Source: UBA1738 sp045538755 (GTDB lineage Bacteria; Bacillota; Clostridia; UBA1381). From it: 55,519 bases of DNA. The DNA is taken from assembly GCA_045538755.1 (NCBI GenBank), contig JAZQEC010000029.1:1-55519 (forward strand). Direction: 5' to 3'. Position 1 is the stretch's first letter. Each line of letters starts with the position of its first letter. Positions 15,436-24,543 of the stretch are shown here, one piece after another. The position numbers were made by a program, and so were the translations under genes. A model generated the notes under the pieces. It saw only the letters and a program-made list of their open reading frames with translations. It was not told the DNA's origin and ran no database searches.

Positions 15436-16478
15436 GACTTTTTCCCCATCTTTCTCATTATATGAATATCATACGGGTCAAAAGAAATTCCCACTGTGCT
15501 TCCTACTTCGGCAGCTTTTGTGGAATGGACAAGCCACGAAAAATCATAAGACTCTATAACCATTTCATAATGCACACCCTTAAATGTTACTGATTCAACA
15601 ACACCGGTAATTTTCGCATCATCTGCATCAATTAACTTGATGTCTTCAGGGCGTACTACAACGTCGACAGGAGTGTTTTCGCCAAAGCCCTTATCAACGC
15701 ATTCAAATTCACGTCCGCAGATTTCTACCAATAAATCACGACGCATTATACCGTCTAAAATATTGCTCTCGCCGATAAAGTCTGCAACAAACGCATTTAT
15801 CGGCTCATTATATATATCAACAGGAGTTCCGATTTGCTGGATATCTCCCTTATTCATTACTACTACTGTATCACTCATAGTAAGAGCTTCTTCCTGATCA
15901 TGAGTGACATAAATAAACGTTATTTCAAGTTGCTGCTGTATTGCTTTAAGCTCAGTCTGCATTTCCTTTCTAAGCTTTAAATCAAGTGCGCCCAAAGGCT
16001 CGTCCAAAAGAAGCACTTTAGGTCTGTTTACCAGTGCTCTTGCGATTGCCACTCTCTGCTGCTGACCTCCCGACAGACGGTTTACACTTCTTTTTTCAAA
16101 TCCACGAAGGTTTACTATCTCCAGCATTTCGGCTACTCGCTTTTGTATTTCCTTTTCAGGCATCTTTTTAACTCTTAAACCAAAAGCAATGTTCTCATAG
16201 ACATTAAGGTGCGGAAAAAGTGCATACCTTTGGAAAACCGTATTTACGTTTCGCTTATGTGGCGGTACATTATTTATAACCTTACCGTCAAAGCTTACCG
16301 TTCCACTGTCCGGATTTAAAAATCCGCCGATTATCCTCAAGGTTGTTGTCTTTCCACATCCAGACGGGCCTAAAAAGGTCACAAATTCCTTGTCCTTTAT
16401 GTCCAGATTGATGTTATTTAATATCGTTTCTCCGTCGAAGGCCACATTTACATCCTTCAAGCTGATAATATTTTGCAT
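15432..16478 (-). CDS. potA: Spermidine/putrescine ABC transporter ATPase
   Basis: Cytoplasmic ATPase of 348 residues that drives polyamine import. The Walker A motif GPSGCGKTT, the signature LSGGQQQR and Walker B VLLLDEPLGALD are in order, followed by the H-loop THDQEEA. A C-terminal TOBE-type regulatory domain starts near residue 270. First gene of the potABCD operon. GGGGGT precedes the ATG. Confidence 0.95.
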   Translation of the reverse strand: MQNIISLKDVNVAFDGETILNNINLDIKDKEFVTFLGPSGCGKTTTLRIIGGFLNPDSGTVSFDGKVINNVPPHKRNVNTVFQRYALFPHLNVYENIAFGLRVKKMPEKEIQKRVAEMLEIVNLRGFEKRSVNRLSGGQQQRVAIARALVNRPKVLLLDEPLGALDLKLRKEMQTELKAIQQQLEITFIYVTHDQEEALTMSDTVVVMNKGDIQQIGTPVDIYNEPINAFVADFIGESNILDGIMRRDLLVEICGREFECVDKGFGENTPVDVVVRPEDIKLIDADDAKITGVVESVTFKGVHYEMVIESYDFSWLVHSTKAAEVGSTVGISFDPYDIHIMRKMGKKS

Positions 16479-16512
16479 TTATCTACCCCCAATTCAGTTT
16501 TTTAGTGTAAAC

Positions 16513-16540
16513 AATATAATTTTAGTGTATATTTATTCAA
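16513..16540 (-). promoter_or_regulatory. Likely promoter of potABCD
   Basis: Minus strand: TTGAAT (16540-16535), 16-base spacer, TATATT (16518-16513), 35 bases ahead of potA. Confidence 0.45.
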
Positions 16541-16615
16541 AAATCAATAGTTTTAAACAAAAAAATACAAATTGTATAGTTTTTACAATATTTTTATTCA
16601 TAAAACAACAAAAAA

Positions 16616-16674
16616 CACAAAAAGCCGATACTGTATGGTATCGGCTTTAACTGTATGTAGCAAAATCGCTACAT
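16616..16674 (-). terminator. Terminator of the PHP-to-mazF operon, with a second hairpin
   Basis: Main stem: 11 bp, arms 16621-16631 and 16638-16648, followed on the minus strand by a T-rich run. A second seven-base-pair hairpin (16655-16674, ATGTAGC/GCTACAT) lies just upstream of it. Confidence 0.8.
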
Positions 16675-16723
16675 TAATTTTTATACATAATAACCTCCTA
16701 AATCTTCTCTATACTTTAAAAGG

Positions 16724-17077
16724 CTAAATATTTTCAAGTCCGAAGCTTACTGAAAGTGCGCTGTTAACGTCCTCCATAAGCTTTTTATCTAAATGTGCAA
16801 CTTTCTCTCTTAGTCTCTTTTTATCTATGGTTCTGATTTGCTCCAACAATATCACGGAATCCTTATAAAGTCCGTATTCGGAAGCCGATAATTCAATATG
16901 CGTCGGCATTTTCGCCTTATTTATCTGTGACGTTATTGCCGCAGCAATAACAGTCGGGCTATATTTATTGCCGACATCATTTTGGATTATCAAAACAGGC
17001 CTTATTCCGCCTTGCTCACTCCCTACAACGGGACTTAAATCGGCGTAATATATATCTCCTCGTTTTACAATCACCAC
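16724..17077 (-). CDS. mazF: MazF/EndoA-type mRNA interferase toxin
   Basis: Protein of 117 residues, the same length as Bacillus EndoA (NdoA). It cleaves mRNA in a sequence-specific way. The family opening VKRGDIYYADLSPVVGSEQGG and RPVLIIQNDVGN carry the conserved catalytic arginine region, and QIRTIDKKRL is also typical. The start is GTG and overlaps the antitoxin stop codon by one base (TAGTG), with GGAG eight bases upstream. It is the last gene of an eight-gene operon, in the same alr-antitoxin-toxin order as in Bacillus. Confidence 0.92.
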   Translation of the reverse strand: MVIVKRGDIYYADLSPVVGSEQGGIRPVLIIQNDVGNKYSPTVIAAAITSQINKAKMPTHIELSASEYGLYKDSVILLEQIRTIDKKRLREKVAHLDKKLMEDVNSALSVSFGLENI

Positions 17078-17292
17078 TATTCACACTCCGTCAGTTTTTC
17101 CTCACAGACAGATAACACTTCGTTATCCGCCTCAAAACACACCTGGGCAAGCGTTAGATTTAGAGAAGCCATTTCCTTATAGCCTTGCTTTAGTGATTTA
17201 TTCCGTTTTAAAACCTTGTAAATCGCAGAAAGGGATTTATTTTTATCCTTTTTAAAACTAAGACCGGACATGACCTTTTTTAGTTGTGACAA
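17077..17292 (-). CDS. Short MazF antitoxin lacking the ribbon-helix-helix domain
   Basis: Protein of 71 residues (63 if the later ATG is used). The second half, GYKEMASLNLTLAQVCFEAD and onward, matches the toxin-neutralising C-terminus of EndoAI-type antitoxins (GYxEMAxxNL). The usual N-terminal ribbon-helix-helix of about 40 residues is absent; instead there are about 36 lysine-rich residues. The frame closes at the alr stop codon only 36 bases upstream, so no longer form exists. The start is taken as TTG at 17292 with GGGGG about ten bases upstream. It should still bind MazF but probably cannot repress transcription. Confidence 0.75.
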   Translation of the reverse strand: MSQLKKVMSGLSFKKDKNKSLSAIYKVLKRNKSLKQGYKEMASLNLTLAQVCFEADNEVLSVCEEKLTECE

Positions 17293-17328
17293 AGCAATCA
17301 GGCCCCCTGTTTGTTCAATTCTCTTTTT

Positions 17329-18489
17329 TTAAATCTCATCTAAATAATTCAGTGCCTCAACTTCCCTCCCATTCTCTTTGTATATTCGCGGAATACGTTT
17401 CGATACCAGACACAAAACCTCATAATTAATTGTGTTCATCCAGCCTGCAACGTCATCTGCAGTAATTCTTCTGTCGCCGAATAAAATTACTTCGTCACCT
17501 ATGCTTATATTATTGACATTTGTGACGTCAATCATACATTGATCCATACAAATTCTGCCTATTGTACTGCAAAGCATTCCACCTACTTCTACCTTTGCCT
17601 TATGTGAAAGGCACCGCGAGTATCCGTCTGCATAACCGACAGGAATTGTCGCAATTCTTGTTTTCTTATCGGTTATGTACGTTTTTCCGTAGCTGACTCC
17701 TACACCGGCTTCTGTTTCTTTTATCTGCGTTATCTTCGACTTTAAGGTCATAACCGGCTTTAAAGAAAGTCTTGTTTTATCGACTTCATCCGAAGGATAA
17801 TATCCGTAAAGAATTATTCCTGCACGCACCATATCAAGATGCATTTTAGGGTACATCATAATAGCACCGCTATTTGCAATATGCCTGCACGGTATTTTTA
17901 TTCCGATATCTGAAAGCTCGGAAATAAGCTTAATAAATTTATCATACTGGGCATAAGTGTAGTCAGGATTTTCTTCATCAGAACAAGCAAAATGCGAAAA
18001 AATTCCGTCAATTTCAATATTAGGAAGCTTTGAAATTTTAACAATTTCAGAAATAGTTTCGCTACTATCTTCGCCACAGGCAAAGCCAAGACGGGACATA
18101 CCTGTATCTATTTTAAGATGAATTTTAGCCGTTTTGTTTTTTGATACAGCAACATCCGAAAGATGTTTTGCATATTCAAAATTATAAACATTCGGCATTA
18201 TATCATATTCAACGATTGCGTCTGCTTCTTCATTTAAAGTAGCACCTAAAATTAGAATAGGAGTATCAAAACCGACCTTTCTTATCTGCACTGCTTCAGA
18301 CACCATAGCAACCGCAAAACAGTCAACTCCGCTTTCTAAAAGCGTTTTACAACATTCACGATATCCATGACCATATGCATCGGCTTTTACCACCGCCATA
18401 AGCTTTGCATTCTTATCCGTAATTTTTCTTATATTCCTGGCATTAAATTTTAATGCATCAAGATTTATCTCTGCCCATGTTCTGTTCAT
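17329..18489 (-). CDS. alr: Alanine racemase
   Basis: PLP enzyme of 386 residues that interconverts L- and D-alanine for peptidoglycan. The PLP lysine is K35 in AVVKADAYGHGY. The second-domain sequence GVGVSYGKTY supplies the conserved catalytic tyrosine, and CMDQCMIDVT is also typical. AGAGG precedes the ATG. It lies 33 bases after nnr and 36 bases before the antitoxin start. Confidence 0.95.
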   Translation of the reverse strand: MNRTWAEINLDALKFNARNIRKITDKNAKLMAVVKADAYGHGYRECCKTLLESGVDCFAVAMVSEAVQIRKVGFDTPILILGATLNEEADAIVEYDIMPNVYNFEYAKHLSDVAVSKNKTAKIHLKIDTGMSRLGFACGEDSSETISEIVKISKLPNIEIDGIFSHFACSDEENPDYTYAQYDKFIKLISELSDIGIKIPCRHIANSGAIMMYPKMHLDMVRAGIILYGYYPSDEVDKTRLSLKPVMTLKSKITQIKETEAGVGVSYGKTYITDKKTRIATIPVGYADGYSRCLSHKAKVEVGGMLCSTIGRICMDQCMIDVTNVNNISIGDEVILFGDRRITADDVAGWMNTINYEVLCLVSKRIPRIYKENGREVEALNYLDEI

Positions 18490-18522
18490 TATATTTAATT
18501 CCTCTTTATTTTATCATACTTT

Positions 18523-20013
18523 TTATTCTTTTTCCACAGGTAATATATGGGGTACGGCATCTAAAATATCCGGAGCCGTAAGTGCATACTCTGTAAGATT
18601 TTCCGCCGCAAAATCCCCTGCTGCACCATGAAGATAGACAGAAAGCACAGCCGCTTCTGTTGCTTCGCACACGCAGGCAAATCCCGCTGCCATTCCGGCA
18701 AGAACATCGCCGCTTCCAGCCGTTGCCATACCACTGTTTCCTGTCATATTGATATACTGATTTCCGTCAGGTGCTGTTATTATACTATGATTTCCCTTTA
18801 AAACAAGTGTCACCCCATATTTTTGTGCAAAATCCTTCGAAACCAAAAGTCTGTTTTTTTCAACATAATCCGCACTTTTTCCTATAAGACGTGCCATTTC
18901 CTGCGAATGAGGTGTTAAGATAACATCACAAACGCATCTTTTTAGCATTTCAGGGTCTTTAGAAAGTGCATAAAGTCCGTCAGCATCAATAATAACAGGG
19001 ACTTTTGACGTTTTTAAAACCTTTTTAAGTAAATCTGTAACGTGCACATCCCTTCCGATTCCATTTCCAAACAAAACTGCATCAAATTCAGATATCTTAT
19101 CGAGAATTTTGTCTGAATTTTTTGAAAAATCAACCGGAAAGGTCATCGCCTGAACACAAGCTGTCGTTACATCGGAGTTGATATTTTCAGGCACACAGGC
19201 AGTCACTATTCCTGCACCAACTTTAAACGCCGCTTTTGCTGCAAGAACAACAGCACCGTCCATCCCAACACTGCCGCCAATCGCAAAAACCTTACCATAG
19301 CTCCCTTTATGCGAGTTTTTAAAACGCTTCGGCATTATAGATTTAACAAACATATCATCGACAGTTTGCATTTTTATGTCTTCTAAAACCGCATCAGGAA
19401 TTGAAATGTCTGCGCAAATAACTTCCCCTGCAAAATCTGCCGCAGGAAAAAGCAAAAGCCCTGTTTTATATGCAGCAAATGTTACTGTTTTATCCGCTTT
19501 TACAGCAACAGAAAAAATCTCTCCGTTATCTGAGTTTATCCCAGATGGGACATCGACAGAAAATACGTATTTACCAAAATTGTTAACAGCTTCGATTATT
19601 TCTTTTACAGGCGATTTTATCTCTCCACTTATTCCTATTCCGAAAATAGCATCAACAACGCAATCAGAAAGTAAAATATCTGTTTTTAGCTCATTGAAAT
19701 TTTCGAGTGTTTTAAAGTCTGCACCTACTGATTTTAAGATTTTATAATTTATCAGTGCGTCACCTTTGAATTCGTCGCCAAAAATCAGGTAAATGTTCAC
19801 ATTTTTACCCATATTCAAAAGATGACGAGCTATACAGAGTCCGTCTCCGCCGTTATTTCCTTTTCCAACAAGGATTGTAAAGCTATTAAAATTTTTTATT
19901 TCCGAAACACACGAAAGAGCGGCATTTTCCATAAGAACAATGCCTGGAATATTGAATTTTTTAATTGCAATACTATCAGCTTCACGCATCTGCTGTGCAT
20001 AACAAACCTTCAT
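18523..20013 (-). CDS. nnr: Bifunctional NAD(P)H-hydrate epimerase / ADP-dependent dehydratase
   Basis: Repair enzyme of 496 residues. The N-terminal YjeF domain (about 1-210) has VGKGNNGGDGLCIARHL and SVDVPSGINSDNG. The C-terminal ribokinase-fold dehydratase (about 220-490) has GSVGMDGAVVLAAKAA, ILTPHSQEMARLIG and the nucleotide site TGNSGMATAGSGDVLAG. Together they convert damaged NADHX back to NADH. The ATG at 20013 is preferred to a GTG nine bases earlier because AAAGGTGAGG lies directly upstream. Five-base gap after acpS. Confidence 0.93.
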   Translation of the reverse strand: MKVCYAQQMREADSIAIKKFNIPGIVLMENAALSCVSEIKNFNSFTILVGKGNNGGDGLCIARHLLNMGKNVNIYLIFGDEFKGDALINYKILKSVGADFKTLENFNELKTDILLSDCVVDAIFGIGISGEIKSPVKEIIEAVNNFGKYVFSVDVPSGINSDNGEIFSVAVKADKTVTFAAYKTGLLLFPAADFAGEVICADISIPDAVLEDIKMQTVDDMFVKSIMPKRFKNSHKGSYGKVFAIGGSVGMDGAVVLAAKAAFKVGAGIVTACVPENINSDVTTACVQAMTFPVDFSKNSDKILDKISEFDAVLFGNGIGRDVHVTDLLKKVLKTSKVPVIIDADGLYALSKDPEMLKRCVCDVILTPHSQEMARLIGKSADYVEKNRLLVSKDFAQKYGVTLVLKGNHSIITAPDGNQYINMTGNSGMATAGSGDVLAGMAAGFACVCEATEAAVLSVYLHGAAGDFAAENLTEYALTAPDILDAVPHILPVEKE

Positions 20014-20018
20014 ATTCC

Positions 20019-20381
20019 TCACCTTTCTAAAACCACATATCCCATAGCTATGCTCTTTTCGTGGGAAATTGAAACAAAAATTCCTGTTATTTTAAGATTT
20101 TCACAAATCGTTTTTGCATTTCCAAATAAGTTTATATACGGCTTTCCTAATTCGTCACGAAGAACCTCGACCTCTGTAAGCAAAAAGTCCCTCACGCCAG
20201 TTCCTAATGCCTTTGAAAAAGCCTCTTTTACAGCAAAATTAGCCGCAACTGTCTGCGGCTTATTTCGTTTTTTATCAAAAAGCTCCTGTTCTTTTTCAGT
20301 AAAATAGCGTTTGTAGAAACGTTCTCCGCCTGCGGCAACACGCTCTATATCACACAAATCGCATCCTATACCGAAAATCAT
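20019..20381 (-). CDS. acpS: Holo-[acyl-carrier-protein] synthase
   Basis: Protein of 120 residues that attaches phosphopantetheine from CoA to acyl carrier protein. The family start GIGCDLCDIERV with the metal-binding aspartate and the KEAFSKALGTG motif are present, and VSISHEKSIAMGYVVLE ends the protein. Its start overlaps the upstream gene by four bases (ATGA). Confidence 0.95.
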   Translation of the reverse strand: MIFGIGCDLCDIERVAAGGERFYKRYFTEKEQELFDKKRNKPQTVAANFAVKEAFSKALGTGVRDFLLTEVEVLRDELGKPYINLFGNAKTICENLKITGIFVSISHEKSIAMGYVVLER

Positions 20382-20890
20382 TGCAAATCTTCCTCTCTTA
20401 CATTTACAAGACGTGGACTTACAAGTTTTATTTTACTCAAAATCTTCGCATTAGGTTGGAAAAATACTCTGTATTTAATCATTTCTTTCGAAAAATCCAC
20501 ATAGTACACATTTTTTGCTTTTATATCGCCTGTAAAATCAAGAATCTTTACAGCGCTATCTGTACCTACTTTTATGCCATTTGCAGGACCGCAATCTTCA
20601 ATATCTTCAAAGTCTATACTCATAACTCTTTTTCTTGTTTTCTTAGACATAATTTTGTCAATATCAAGAATACTGTTCGTGAGAATATACTCATATTCAA
20701 TATCCATTCTTCTTATCAAATTAATCGCACCATATATAATACCTACAACAATTAAAAGTTCGAGTCCTAAAAGTCTAAGCGGCAATACTATCATTGACAG
20801 AAATACCGCCACGGCAATTATTCCCGACACTAAAATCGAATCCTTAAAAGTTCTTCTACGTTTTACCATATATTCGCAAAATACGTCCAT
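20378..20890 (-). CDS. Hypothetical membrane protein (DUF6106-like)
   Basis: Protein of 170 residues with two close hydrophobic segments (about 18-58) and a cytoplasmic beta-rich tail that starts IEYEYILTNSILDIDKIMSKKTRKR. The layout resembles a PH-like domain behind two membrane helices, and the name DUF6106 is from memory. AGGTG precedes the ATG. It sits between rdgB and acpS and overlaps acpS by four bases. Function unknown. Confidence 0.7.
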   Translation of the reverse strand: MDVFCEYMVKRRRTFKDSILVSGIIAVAVFLSMIVLPLRLLGLELLIVVGIIYGAINLIRRMDIEYEYILTNSILDIDKIMSKKTRKRVMSIDFEDIEDCGPANGIKVGTDSAVKILDFTGDIKAKNVYYVDFSKEMIKYRVFFQPNAKILSKIKLVSPRLVNVREEDLQ

Positions 20891-20891
20891 T

Positions 20892-21479
20892 TTATTTCAC
20901 CTGTTCTTTTAAAATTTCATATAATTCTTTTAATGCCCTGCCTCTGTGACTTACTGCATTTTTTTCTTCTGGTGTGGCAAGCCCAAAGCACTTTCCTATC
21001 TCCGTACACATAAACAGCGGATCATATCCAAATCCTCCTGTTCCGTGCTCCTCTGTTAAAATTTCACCTTCAACGCATCCTTCGGTAGTAATTTCCGTGC
21101 CGTCTAAAGAAATATAGGCAATGCTTGCAACATATTGCGCCTTTCGGTTTTCCATATCCTTCATTTCCTCCAATAATTTTATGTTCCTGTCTTTGTCGGT
21201 AGCATCCTCTCCTGCATATCTTGCAGAATATATTCCAGGTGCACCATCCAAAGCATCAACACAAAGTCCTGAATCATCGGAAATTACAGGATAATCACAA
21301 AGCAGAGCTACTGCACGTGCCTTTATAAGTGCATTTTCGGCAAATGTAGCACCTGTTTCTTCCACCTCGACATCAATTCCAATATCCTGCATAGAGACTA
21401 CTTCATATCCAAGTTCGCCAAGAATTTCTTGAAATTCTCTTATTTTACCTTGATTTTTAGTTGCTGCAACTATTTTCAT
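20892..21479 (-). CDS. rdgB: XTP/dITP diphosphatase (RdgB/HAM1)
   Basis: House-cleaning enzyme of 195 residues that hydrolyses non-canonical purine nucleoside triphosphates. Family motifs: VAATKNQGKIREF at the start, ISDDSGLCVDALDGAPGIYSARYAG, and GFGYDPLF followed by SHRGRALKEL. GGAAGG precedes the ATG. One base separates it from the next gene. Confidence 0.95.
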   Translation of the reverse strand: MKIVAATKNQGKIREFQEILGELGYEVVSMQDIGIDVEVEETGATFAENALIKARAVALLCDYPVISDDSGLCVDALDGAPGIYSARYAGEDATDKDRNIKLLEEMKDMENRKAQYVASIAYISLDGTEITTEGCVEGEILTEEHGTGGFGYDPLFMCTEIGKCFGLATPEEKNAVSHRGRALKELYEILKEQVK

Positions 21480-21499
21480 TATCTTTACCTTCCGTTTCT

Positions 21500-22156
21500 T
21501 TAGTCCGTTATAGAAAGCGGTAACGGATTTTCAAGACGCCTTATAAGTTCATTTGTCTGAACAAGCTTTTTTATATTAAAATCACCCGTCCAATGCATAT
21601 CCGAGCCGACACTTAACTTTATTCCGCTCTCTTTAATAAGACGCTGCTTTTCCTTGTTAGATATAAAGTCATAATAATACGTATAGTTTCCCGAAAAATT
21701 AACTTCCCAGAAAATATTATCACGTTTCATAACTTTCAGCATATCCACGCCGTATTTCTCGCATAGCCTAAAAATATCTGTATGTGCAAGACCGATACTA
21801 CATTCAAAAAGTCGCTTCCATTCAAAAAATTCATAGAGATCCATCGCCCTGTCATCATCAAGACTTTCAAAAAGGCAATAGTCAAGTTTTTTACTTAAAT
21901 GTGCAGGAAAATCGTGCGGCATAGGTCGTGTTCCTATTTCAAGTCCGCAAAAAATTTTTATTTTGTCACCATATTTTTCCTTTGCATTGTTAACCGCAAA
22001 TATGTATTCTCCAATGCGGTCACCTACACTGAACTGATGATCGGTTATGCCGATTACATCAACACCTTCTTTTATTGCATTTTCAACCACTTCATCTACG
22101 GTGTTTTGACCGTCATAACTAAAGCGTGTATGATTGTGCAAATCAATTATTTTCAA
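21500..22156 (-). CDS. PHP-domain phosphoesterase
   Basis: Protein of 218 residues with PHP metal-binding motifs: DLHNHTRFSYDG at the start, GITDHQ, a histidine in GLAHTD and SDMHW near the end. PHP proteins hydrolyse phosphate esters such as histidinol phosphate or nucleoside phosphates; the substrate here is unknown. The start is taken as TTG at 22156 because GGAGG lies eight bases upstream; that site is buried in the first codons of a frame that could open at ATG 22171. First gene of the operon that ends with mazF. Confidence 0.8.
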   Translation of the reverse strand: MKIIDLHNHTRFSYDGQNTVDEVVENAIKEGVDVIGITDHQFSVGDRIGEYIFAVNNAKEKYGDKIKIFCGLEIGTRPMPHDFPAHLSKKLDYCLFESLDDDRAMDLYEFFEWKRLFECSIGLAHTDIFRLCEKYGVDMLKVMKRDNIFWEVNFSGNYTYYYDFISNKEKQRLIKESGIKLSVGSDMHWTGDFNIKKLVQTNELIRRLENPLPLSITD

Positions 22157-22210
22157 CGAAGTTACCTCCATTTTGATGCTATATACATAGGCTAAAATCT
22201 ATATGTACTA

Positions 22211-22239
22211 ATTATATCACGCAAAATTCTTGTAGTCAA
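22211..22239 (-). promoter_or_regulatory. Promoter of the PHP-rdgB-...-alr-mazF operon
   Basis: Minus strand: TTGACT (22239-22234), 17-base spacer, TATAAT (22216-22211). Its -35 box shares two bases with the -35 box of the divergent recD2 promoter. Confidence 0.7.
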
Positions 22240-22258
22240 CTAAAAAATATGATATAAT
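22230..22258 (+). promoter_or_regulatory. Promoter of recD2
   Basis: TTGTAG (22230-22235), 17-base spacer, TATAAT (22253-22258), 41 bases ahead of the start codon. Confidence 0.65.
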
Positions 22259-22299
22259 GATAGAAGAATAAGAATTTAACTTTTATTGAAAGGCTTACG

Positions 22300-24543
22300 A
22301 TGGACGAAAATATCACTTTAAACGGAACAGTTTATGAAATAATATATCAAAACGCTGACAACGGCTATACAGTTTGTGAGATTGATTCTCCTACCGATGG
22401 ACTTTTTACTGCAACTGGATATATGCCGTATCTTGGTGAGGGCGAAAATATTTCTGTTACCGGCATATGGGGTAATCACCCTGAATATGGCGAGCAATTC
22501 CGTGTTACATATTACGAGACAATTCTACCTGCTGATGAAGATGCCATACTTGACTACCTATCTTCTGGAATTGTATATGGAATACGCGCTGCAACAGCAA
22601 AGAAAATTGTTGACAAATTCGGAACGGAAACATTAAATATTTTGCTCACAGAACCTATGCGTCTTGCTGAAATCAAAGGTATTTCTGAAGCAAAAGCTAA
22701 AAAAATAGGTGAGTCATACCTGGAGCTTCAGTCAATGCAAGGCATACTTATGTTTTTGCGTCAGTATAACATTTCTACAAACCTTGCTATAAAAATTCAT
22801 CAGTCACTCGGTCCCGATGCTGTAAATAAAATAAAAGAAAATCCCTATATTCTTGCAGACCAAATTGATGGCATAAGCTTTAAAACTGCAGATAATATTG
22901 CACATCTTCGCGGAGTTCCAAAAAATTCGCCTCTTCGTATAAAATCAGGAATTAAGTACATTTTGAATTCCTGTGCATATAATATGGGACACACATATCT
23001 TCCTAAAGATATGCTTATACAAAATATATGCACACAGCTTGGCGTATCACAAGATGAAGCTAAAAACGGTATAACTTCTCTTGAGCTTTCTCACGAGGTT
23101 TACTGTGACGTTATTGATGATATAGAGGTTTGCTATCTTTCTCTCTTTTTTACAGCAGAACATTATACAGCCCGAAGGCTCGCGTCATTGACTGTTTCTT
23201 ATCCATTTTATACGATGCCCGAATGCGAAATTTTGGCTGCAGTAGAAGAAGTTGAAAAATCTCACTCCATCACTCTTGATGATGAGCAAAAAAGAGCTGT
23301 CAATGCAGCTGTCGAAAATGGTTGCATTGTTATAACTGGCGGCCCTGGAACCGGAAAAACGACTACAATAAACGCAATCATTACTGTTCTTAAACAAATG
23401 CAGCTTTCAATCGCACTTACCGCTCCTACCGGACGTGCGGCAAAACGAATGAGCCAAGTTACGGGGATTGAAGCAAAAACAATACACCGTCTTTTAGGTA
23501 TGCAACCAGGAGCAGAAAATGAAATTCAGCGTTTTGCTTATAATGAGAGCAATCCTCTACCACAAGATGTATTTATTGTAGACGAAATGAGTATGGTTGA
23601 CATACAGCTAATGTATGCATTTTTAAAGGCTGTTAAGCGCGGTGCAAAAGTAATTCTATGCGGTGACAGCGACCAACTTCCATCAGTCGGCCCTGGAAAT
23701 GTTCTAAGGGATATAATTGACAGCGGTTTTGTTCCTGTTATAAAACTAAATCGTATTTTCCGTCAGGCACAGGAAAGTCTTATTGTTATGAACGCTCACA
23801 AAATTAATAATGGTGAAATGCCTGAACTTTCTGCGCACGACAAGGATTTTTTCTTCCTTTCAAGAAGCAACAGTGAAAACGCTGTCGCCACAATAATTGA
23901 CCTGTACAGAAACAGAATCCCAAATAGCTATGGGATAAATCCAATTTCTTCAATTCAGGTGCTTTCACCCTCAAAAAAAGGTGTCGCAGGCTCAATTAAT
24001 TTAAATCACGAACTGCAAAGAGCTTTAAATCCACCCGATATGCTTAAGCAGGAATATATATACGGAAAAACTGTTTTCAGAATCGGCGATAAGGTTATGC
24101 AAATCAAAAACGACTACGACATAGTATGGACAAGACCTGACGGCGAAAACGGAACAGGCATTTTTAACGGAGACCTTGGTATCATTGAAAGCATTTCAGT
24201 AAAAGACCGTGTTATGACTATCATCTTTGACGATGACAAAGAAACGGAATATAGCTTTAATGACCTTGATAAATTGGACCTTGCATACGCAACGACTGTA
24301 CATAAAAGTCAAGGCAGTGAATTCCCTGTTGTAATTATACCGATATGCAGATTTGCACCCATGCTTATGTGCCGAAATCTTCTATATACTGCCGTAACAC
24401 GTGCAAAAACAATGGTTATTCTCGTAGGCTTAAAGTCAGCCTGCAAGAATATGATTGATAACAACGACGAGAAAAAGCGTTTTACAGGGCTTTCAAAAAA
24501 ACTTAAAGCCATCTCACATTTAAACTTAACGGAGGACAAATAA
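22300..24543 (+). CDS. recD2: RecD2-type SF1B DNA helicase
   Basis: Helicase of 747 residues that unwinds DNA 5' to 3'. The N-terminal RecD2-specific region (about 1-320) has helix-hairpin-helix segments (IKGISEAKAKKIGESY). The motor follows with Walker A GGPGTGKTT (347-354), VDEMSMVD for motif II and LDLAYATTVHKSQGSEFP for the C-terminal motifs. No recB or recC is present, as usual for RecD2. GAAAGG precedes the ATG. The EamA gene begins directly after its stop. Confidence 0.93.
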   Translation: MDENITLNGTVYEIIYQNADNGYTVCEIDSPTDGLFTATGYMPYLGEGENISVTGIWGNHPEYGEQFRVTYYETILPADEDAILDYLSSGIVYGIRAATAKKIVDKFGTETLNILLTEPMRLAEIKGISEAKAKKIGESYLELQSMQGILMFLRQYNISTNLAIKIHQSLGPDAVNKIKENPYILADQIDGISFKTADNIAHLRGVPKNSPLRIKSGIKYILNSCAYNMGHTYLPKDMLIQNICTQLGVSQDEAKNGITSLELSHEVYCDVIDDIEVCYLSLFFTAEHYTARRLASLTVSYPFYTMPECEILAAVEEVEKSHSITLDDEQKRAVNAAVENGCIVITGGPGTGKTTTINAIITVLKQMQLSIALTAPTGRAAKRMSQVTGIEAKTIHRLLGMQPGAENEIQRFAYNESNPLPQDVFIVDEMSMVDIQLMYAFLKAVKRGAKVILCGDSDQLPSVGPGNVLRDIIDSGFVPVIKLNRIFRQAQESLIVMNAHKINNGEMPELSAHDKDFFFLSRSNSENAVATIIDLYRNRIPNSYGINPISSIQVLSPSKKGVAGSINLNHELQRALNPPDMLKQEYIYGKTVFRIGDKVMQIKNDYDIVWTRPDGENGTGIFNGDLGIIESISVKDRVMTIIFDDDKETEYSFNDLDKLDLAYATTVHKSQGSEFPVVIIPICRFAPMLMCRNLLYTAVTRAKTMVILVGLKSACKNMIDNNDEKKRFTGLSKKLKAISHLNLTEDK

